Below, piece after piece: positions 57,846 to 64,000 of a stretch of DNA of 64,000 nucleotides; positions within the stretch are counted from its first letter, which is position 1, and each line of letters begins with the position of its first letter. The position numbers and the translations under genes were made by a program. The notes beneath the pieces are model-generated. The model searched no databases. It was not told the origin of the DNA and was given only the letters and a program-made list of their open reading frames with translations. This stretch comes from Limnanthes douglasii subsp. nivea (Eukaryota > Streptophyta > Magnoliopsida > Brassicales > Limnanthaceae), in NCBI GenBank assembly GCA_036936605.1, contig JAUPFV010000001.1, positions 30,761,900 through 30,825,899 of the forward strand, written 5' to 3'.

Positions 57846-57952
57846 CCGATGTTTGTCGCTAAAACATGCAGAAATCGAAATTTGTGATTAAAATAAATAA
57901 AAAAGAACAAATATATTATTTTTCTTATAGAGGAAATAACAAAATAGAGTTT

Positions 57953-58145
57953 ATTTGCCTTAAGGGGTACCTGAATTGGTTGAGTAAGACATGCTTGTGA
58001 TCAAACGTCGTGAGTTCGAGTCCAGGTTGAATCTGTCACTTTGTGTGGTTTACCTTCTGACGTCGGTTTGTTGGCTATTGCATCAGACCGAGGGTTTACC
58101 CTGTGCGCGCTCATTACACTAGCGGCTGCAGATTCCCTCCTTAAA
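57953..58145 (+). mobile_element. tRNA-type SINE
   Basis: Same family as 8099-8347: A-box-like ACCTGAATTGGTTGAG and B-box GAGTTCGAGTCC, then CACTTTGTGTGGTTTACCTT and a body ending CCCTCCTT plus A tract. The flanks AAAATAGAGTTT (57941-57952, 58146-58157) are the target duplication. This copy lacks the 37-base internal duplication of the other. Confidence 0.8.
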
Positions 58146-58225
58146 AAAATAGAGTTTTTTTAAATATTAAAAAAATTTACATATTTAATGGAGAAAATCC
58201 TCCAAAAAAAAAGCTCATAACAAAG

Positions 58226-58758
58226 AAAAAATTGGAAAAAGGGCTTCTTGGTTTCCGTATCTTTTGCCCAAATTGGTGGGAACAAGTGGAAAGTTCGTTA
58301 GTCGGAGCATTTTGATCAAACCTTGGATATTAGATGTCAATAAAATAGTTGTGTAGTACCTTAAGTGTAATTTTTAAAAAAAAAATTAGAAAAAAAGCTT
58401 CTTAGTACCAAATTGGTGGTAATTAGGAAAATTCGTTCGACGGACCATTTGGCTGGCTAATCCACAAACACGTTTGTCCTGTTTTGCTGTTAAACTCATG
58501 GATTTATACTTTTTGTTACCATTTTTCATTTTACGACAAAAATAGATTTTTTAGGCTCATTAATGACTAGGTTATCTATATTTTAATATAAAATTATCAA
58601 AAAAATTAACACACCTCTAATCTATTTAATCAGAAGAATCCGTCCTCATGATGCTAAATTTAGAGTCTAGTCCTCCCAAAAGATAAGTGATGGTATTAAG
58701 CTTCATATAATTATCCTTGCTTTATACAACAATTATCATATACATACAAGAAGAGATC
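58226..58758. other. Intergenic, weak local duplication
   Basis: No gene. 58225-58300 and 58385-58450 are diverged copies (CTTCTT.GT, CAAATTGGTGG, AA.TTCGTT). Confidence 0.5.
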
Positions 58759-58815
58759 AGGTTACTTTGATATAAGGTTACTTTGATATAAGGTTACTTT
58801 GATATCAGGTTACTT
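58759..58815. repeat. 16-bp tandem repeat, 3.5 copies
   Basis: AGGTTACTTTGATATA starts at 58759, 58775 and 58791, followed by a partial copy. It lies ~50 bases past the stop of the PnsB5 gene, probably in its 3' untranslated region. Confidence 0.9.
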
Positions 58816-58867
58816 GTGATACAAGATATATAGCTTACAGGTGATACCGACTGGACAAGGGAAGGAA

Positions 58868-61489
58868 CTATCTTTTGGTGATGTCGTCTTCAGGCACGAC
58901 CGTAAAATCCCAGAGATCACCGTATTTCTCGTTAAAATCCCAAATACTCATGGTATTGTAGTCGTTTATTAGTTTATCACGAGCTCCTCTTTCCATATTG
59001 TAGATTTGTGGTTCAAAGTTGTGGGGTTGGTCAGGTTTATCCATCTCTATTATGCAGAACACGACTGTAAATAAAGCTGCCCCGATGTACAAGTACTCCC
59101 CCTGCACTTAAATGAAATCATAGGGTGAGAATTTTGATAGACTCAGAACTGATTTAAAGCTTTCTTGAAATGTTAAAAAATCTGAATGAAAGGGGTGGCG
59201 AAATTCAAATTCTGGGTCAGACAAATCTTTGTGGCTATAATCAGTCATATCCGGATTCAATCTCGAATTCGTGTACATATTTATAGGGGCAAAAATCTTG
59301 TCCAGTCCAACCAATTTAGTGTGCCCGATCCAGAGAAAGTTAGATAAAGACATGAATTTTATATCCAAATCCGGGTTACGGCAAAAAGATACCGTCCAAC
59401 ATAAAATCTGGACCCGATTCAAGTTTGAATATGGACAAACCGGTTATATTTAGACATCGTAAAGCGGTACAAAAAAAAATTACTCTAAAATTCAAAAACA
59501 ATTTCCAGAAATTCAAAAAAAAAAAGTTGAAGCCAGGTCGGATTCGTCAACCGGGTCGGGTTTGATGTAAATCGAAACCGAGTTTGGATGTGGACACATA
59601 TGTCTTTCGATCTGATAAACTACCACTTAGCTTTCTCAGACCCAAATCTGACTACTGACTGGATATATGCAACCCTTCCATATGTATGTGCAAATTGAAA
59701 CCGAATCCTAATTAATAAAAGCCGAAACCGGCCCGTTAACTGGAATCAACATGCTTTCAAGCCATTTTTGTATTAACTATTCTATTTGTATATGACTTGG
59801 AACGATCACTTTTCAACAGTTCATATGACTGGTTTCTCCAAAGGTTCAAATCTCAAATATGATAATTTTCATATGACAGGTTTGTCTAAAATTTCGAATC
59901 CCGACCAGGGCGAGATATCAATACTAATCATGTACAACTTAGGGGCTCCAATATGTTCTGTTACCAGAAATAATAACTATTTGCATTGCCAGTGCTGCGA
60001 TGGCAGTATGTTAACGTTCTCATAACTGAGACGATTGCCAGCTAAATCATACAACTATGAAGCCGATTATAACACTTTTGAGGGAAACTAAATTCAAATG
60101 TAGTAATACCGGAGCATTAAATAGCATTGCAGTGGCGACTGCAGGAAGGAAGAGCCACGAAACTATCCCTGTACATGCAAACCAATCAAGCAAACTTGAG
60201 AGCAGATGGTCAAGCCGACACAAACCAAAAGAATAGATAATAACAATCTTTAAACCTCCGATGTATAAGAATTACCTTGAAACCCCGTGGGGGGTCCTGT
60301 AGCTGCAATATCATCCGCAATTGACCCCCAAAATGATACTGAATTAAAATCAGTACAAATCGTTAAAGATCATCCTAAACACCACAAGGAAATTAAAAAA
60401 CGAATCTTTTAGTTTATTGTCTTAGCTTCAGTCAAGCTGACACAGGAATATAAATGAGGCAAATACCTTTCTCTTGATCTCCTTCAAAGAAAGTATGGTG
60501 TCCATCATAAATCCCATATTTGAAATCCTCCTATGACCAACGACACGACATGTATTGTAAGTAAAAATAGTGACTTACGTTTTTGGAACAGCTTTAGACT
60601 GCATTTGGTTTGTGAAAATATTCTACTGTTTACAGTTTTTCTTTTTCAGCGACTAAACAGTCGTTCACATCAACTTTTGTTATCAACAGAAAACATTCGT
60701 GAACCAAACACAGCCAAGATTCCCAAGAATGCATCCTCGCTCCAAGCAATGAAAAACTTCGCTATTATTCAATTGATTTTCACAAGTACAATTGTACATA
60801 ATTATCCTGCCTTGTCGCGTAAGGCGATGCGATTTGGTGGTCGTCTGGGTGCTACCAATGTTAAGACCCTCCTTCCAGCCAAAACTATGAAAGCTTGGAT
60901 ATGAGCTCAAGAGGCCCGAATTGTATGAACCCTACGCACGAATTGCTCGGAAACTTGGCTCAAATATCATCTAAACTAACCCAACATGGCACTTCGAGCT
61001 CAATTCTAATACAATTCTAATACTAGACTTTTCAAACCTATAACTTTAACTCACCTAATAAAGCTCATATAATTTCCACACCTAATGCTAACATTGCAAA
61101 CTCGGTATCTAACCCGAAATATAAAGTAAACTAAAAATGCAGCTATAATCCAATGAGAATTAACGTATATATAGCATAAAACTTCAAACTTCATACACTT
61201 CCAAATACAAGAATGATAGAAATGTAGAAGATCGAAGTATGAAGAATCTTACGGAGCTGATACTGTTAGTAGCCCAGCGATCAGTTGGGTCTTCGTTGAG
61301 GTCGGGTTCAATTTCGGATAATCCAGCTGCGTTTAATCGAGTAAGTCTAGTACTTGTAATACTGAAGTTTCCGTATAATTTGACCCGACTAAACTCTGAT
61401 TTTCTCTCGATTGGAACCCTACACTTAATTTCAATCGGATTTGCGCTGGATTTGGGGATTGTGTTGATGATAGGGAGAATCGAAGCCAT
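58868..61489 (-). CDS. PnsB5: Photosynthetic NDH subunit of subcomplex B 5, chloroplastic
   Basis: Five exons on minus: 61489-61253, 60530-60467, 60338-60276, 60168-60110 and 59101-58868, all introns GT..AG. They join in frame to 657 coding bases, 218 residues. Residues 1 to ~60 form a Ser/Arg-rich chloroplast transit peptide (MASILPIINTIPKSSANP). Then come DFKYGIYDGHHTFFEGD, two membrane segments (about 122-138, 145-161: SWLFLPAVATAMLF, YIGAALFTVVFCII) and the strongly conserved tail DKPDQPHNFEPQIYNMERGA..WDFNEKYGDLWDF. PnsB5 (NDH18) belongs to the thylakoid NDH complex, which carries cyclic electron flow round photosystem I. The last intron (~1 kb) is much the longest. No defect is seen. 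Confidence 0.85.
59102..60109 (-). other. Large last intron of PnsB5
   Basis: Begins GTATTAC and ends TTAAGTGCAG on minus. 59200-59740 has GGGTCGGGTTT and AACCGGCCCG-type words and unusual composition, perhaps an old transposon. The 104-codon minus frame at 59422-59108 is not needed by the gene. Confidence 0.6.
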
Positions 61490-62689
61490 TTGATTGCTAT
61501 CTTCTTTATTGTGTGGAGTATGCTGGGCTCTAAGGATGCTACTTTTATTTGTCTCTGTCGTCGTTCAAAATTTATTTTAAAGTTAATACTTAATAACACA
61601 AAAGACCACAAACTTTACTCGCCATTCCACACCTACTTCTAACTTACAAACTATTACAAATCATATTCCGTTGGTCTTTTTAAAGGTACACATGAAAGTA
61701 TGTACAAGATTTAGATCCTAAAAGTTCACTTTTAATGATTTCTCTCGTTTTTTTTTGGGATGTTTATTCTGTTTTTACATCCTAAATTTATATATCAAAT
61801 GTAACTTTATACATTTTTAGTATTTTAAATTTTAAATATCCTAATCCAATAATATTTTTGAAAAACATTTACATTTAATAATCTTCTTCAAAAGAAATGG
61901 TAATTTTCTTTTGTATTTAATAGTTTGTTCTAATTGTCGTTAATTTTTATTTGGGTTGTGAAATGAGTTAGTTTTTAGAGTTACAATCGAGTTTATATGC
62001 AATATTAATTTTTTTTGCTTGATTTCAGTCTAGGTTCTCATTTGTAGATTTTAGAAAAAAATTGTCGAAGAACATGGTTTTGGATTCGCTGCCATTCTTC
62101 AACGTTGTCGGTGTAATGCAGAGCTACGGTAGCAGCAAAGTAGCACTGTCAATATTATATGTGTTGGCAGCGACTAGTTTTAGTGAAAAATCACTTTCAC
62201 TAGTCGTTAACCACGCAAACAACACTGACAACGCTAATTTGTTGGGAACATTGCTAAAAACGTAAGGAGCCAAAAGTGTAATGCAGTTATGATGCTAGCG
62301 TAGTTGCATTACACGGACAGTATGGAAATCTTTTTGTTATATATATTATGTTGTTTTGTGAAACTACTTTTTTTTATATTTCTTAAATAGTTTCGATGCT
62401 TTTGGTTGTATGAAACATGCCGATAAAATGGAGGCATAGTCGAAATCTTGGTATGAGGATGCTCGAGCGAAGGAGGCAGAAAAAAGCTTCTCAAACGAGG
62501 GCGTAACGATGATTTAGAAATAAGTTCCGCTTTAGTCGCACTTCAATGTTCAAAGCACGGCGCCATCGGCGCACCAGAGTAAATATAAAATCGTTAAAGG
62601 AAAAACGACGGTCCACGTTATCGAGAAACTTACTCATAATAAAGTTTCATCTTCATCGAAGATACCACTTCTAATACGAATGAAGTGCG
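61490..62689. other. PnsB5 upstream region and intergenic DNA
   Basis: The PnsB5 promoter must lie in the first few hundred bases, but no confident TATA box is seen. 62056-62265 is open on plus without recognisable content. Nothing else could be supported. Confidence 0.5.
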
Positions 62690-64000
62690 TCAGATTCTGA
62701 TGGAAGCGAATCTGATTCCTACCAAAGCATCATATAGGGAACTCCAATATCTCGATTGTTTTGATCGTCTCAAGATTTTGTTATTTACGCACAACAATGT
62801 TGCACTGTTTCCCGACTACCAGCAACATGAGGCTTACAACACATTCATCGAGAATGTGAGTTCTAACACCTTAAAATGCTAAATATTTATTTAATTTGGT
62901 TTCTACCACCTTATAATAAGATTATAATACTGTGTTTTGTTTACGTGTTTTTCAGTCACGACCGATTATTAACAGACGTATGCATGTGATTGTGCAGACT
63001 ATCGTTCAGGCGACTCGGATCAACACTTGAGAAATAGACTTTCCTCGAACGTTAATATCAAGATACCAACATTTTCCAGTTCTCCTTCAGCGAGATACGA
63101 TCATGTTAGACGATGTGTTTGTTATTACTAGCCTTCCGATGGTGGGGAGAATAGTTGAACCAAGCAGAGCGGAACCTTTGATGAACAATACATGCATTAT
63201 GTTGCTTTTTTAGAGTTACGGAGACAGAGATTAAAGATGAGTTAGAGAAGCAAGATGGGGTTGGTTTAGGTATGAAATGGCTCAGGAATACTTTTCTAGT
63301 GCCCCAGTATTGTGATGTAAATTCAAAACTTACCGATCAGATGGTCTTACACACCGCACGTGTGTAAATCATGTATGTGTTTGGTTGAATAGTTTTACCA
63401 ACACCGACCATAATAACGTACAAGCAGATTTTCTCGCTTCGTTAAAGCATATTGATCGGCTTTATGGTATAATGTGTGGTACTTACGTGTTAGTATAGCT
63501 ATATAAGGGGATGGGAGGAGCGTCGAAGTCCTTGTTCAAGAATCTGATCGGATTCGAAACCTTGTTAGGTTGCTGGATATACGACTATTTCTCTTCTTCA
63601 CGCCCTCAGATTAATAGTGAATATAGGTCATCTATGCCGAAGCTTCTCAGTTGGTCACTTGAAAAAAAAATGGGGTGAGATGTTAGGCTGAAGAAGTACT
63701 ACCGCGATCTCATTGTTGGTATTGAAGAGAAGGGCGTAAGTGTTGTTATTTTTTTTTATATTTAACAAAGTTGCAAATTGTTTCTTAGTTTATATGTGTT
63801 TGTTCGAAGGAGATATTCCAGCCTTATCCGAAATTGAGGGATATTTTTCTGAGCAATTTGTGGGTTAAAACGCAATCCTATTCGGATTATGCATATGATC
63901 GAATTTATATGTCTGATCAAATGATGCAGCAGTTTAGTTGGGTCCAGAAAAAGCCATTGGATATTTTATTCAACTCGAACAAATCTGAAAATAGGTGATG
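62690..64000 (+). pseudogene. Decayed plant mobile domain (PMD) gene, runs off the window
   Basis: Exon-like blocks: ~62690-62854 (LDCFDRLKILLFTHNNVALF), donor GTGAGT; 62956-63736 with TIMLDDVFVITSLPMVGRIV and then VQLYKGMGGASKSLF-like and GCWIYDYFSSSRP; donor GTAAGT at 63737; a last block from ~63812 with YDRIYMSDQMMQQFSWVQ. This order fits the aminotransferase-like plant mobile domain, seen in transposons and in the MAIN/MAIL gene family. Several in-frame stops (for example TGA near 63028) show decay. The gene continues beyond 64000. Confidence 0.6.

Larger units (their letters stand above)
57237..58225. mobile_element. Degenerate Mutator-like element related to 23906-25418
   Basis: The left end GAAGCTATTTCTCCATCAGA and then TTTTTTATTTCCTCCAT matches the 1.5-kb element. 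An ATGGAGGAATAAGACACCCA segment near 57470 parallels its short exon, also followed by GTAATTT, but with an early stop. The right end (TAATGGAGAAAATCCTCC, about 58185-58215) is a poor inverted match, so the boundary is approximate. A SINE has inserted into it. Confidence 0.6.

Noticed and set aside
59108..59422. 104-codon minus frame inside the PnsB5 gene
   Set aside because: The splice chain passes over it; adding it would break the conserved protein between LFNAP and GEYLY.
62056..62265. 67-codon plus frame
   Set aside because: Nothing beyond openness supports it: no domain, no splice context, no repeat relation.
1..64000. Bacterial-type operons, ribosome-binding sites, origins or phage attachment sites
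   Set aside because: Introns, plant transposons and a chloroplast-targeted nuclear gene show eukaryotic DNA, so such features do not apply.

Overview
This is nuclear DNA from a flowering plant, most likely a eudicot: it is AT-rich, has GT..AG introns, Tat-lineage and L1-type retrotransposons, Mutator-like transposons, a tRNA-type SINE, a plant F-box relic and one intact nuclear gene for a chloroplast protein. Species cannot be named from the sequence alone. Almost all of the window is transposon-derived; the only gene that looks fully functional is a five-exon gene on the minus strand (58868-61489), recognised as PnsB5/NDH18 of the chloroplast NDH complex.

Layout, left to right. 1-837: one copy of an ~815-bp repeat, cut by an old truncated Tat (Ty3/gypsy) element (838-~5085) with an antisense extra gene and one LTR. 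5086-8795: a rearranged segment with a duplicated AT-rich block, the 3' end of an F-box gene, another ~815-bp repeat copy, a decayed copia reverse-transcriptase piece and a SINE. 8796-23461: an L1-type LINE on the minus strand, into which a complete 10.86-kb Tat element (9007-19866; LTRs of 409 and 411 bp, target duplication TCGTA) has inserted. 23472-27750: two diverged copies of the upstream region of an F-box gene, one split by a 1.5-kb Mutator-like element (23906-25418), then the F-box pseudogene. 28122-36885: about eleven tandem copies of the ~815-bp repeat, one holding a small hAT element. 38231-50154: an 11.9-kb Mutator-like element with a DDE transposase gene on plus, a Ulp1-type protease gene on minus and a third small minus gene. 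50191-53743: a second, 5'-truncated LINE of the same family. 54731-56134 and ~57237-58225: two more small Mutator-like elements. 58868-61489: PnsB5. 62690-64000: a decayed plant-mobile-domain gene.

The most interesting pattern is shared by the four Mutator-like elements. Each has non-coding DNA packed with short inverted repeats whose arms are particular to that element: TTCGCA/TGCGAA in the 11.9-kb element (about 30 TGCGAA words by eye), TGATTCCGAG/CTCGGAATCA in the 1.5-kb element, the same arm with a different spacer in the 57-kb element, and GCGCTC or TTCGCAAATTTG types in the 54.7-kb element. In the large element these motifs lie in introns, leaders and intergenic gaps and seem absent from recognisable coding exons. 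This resembles the clustered non-coding target motifs of the VANC anti-silencing proteins of Arabidopsis VANDAL elements, so a self-recognition system made of an element-encoded protein and its own motif array is a testable idea.

Many insertions can be ordered because target duplications survive and empty sites exist elsewhere in the window: the F-box segment duplicated first, then the LINE and the 1.5-kb Mutator-like element entered one copy, the Tat element entered the LINE, and finally a ~967-bp tandem duplication arose around the protease domain inside the Tat element.
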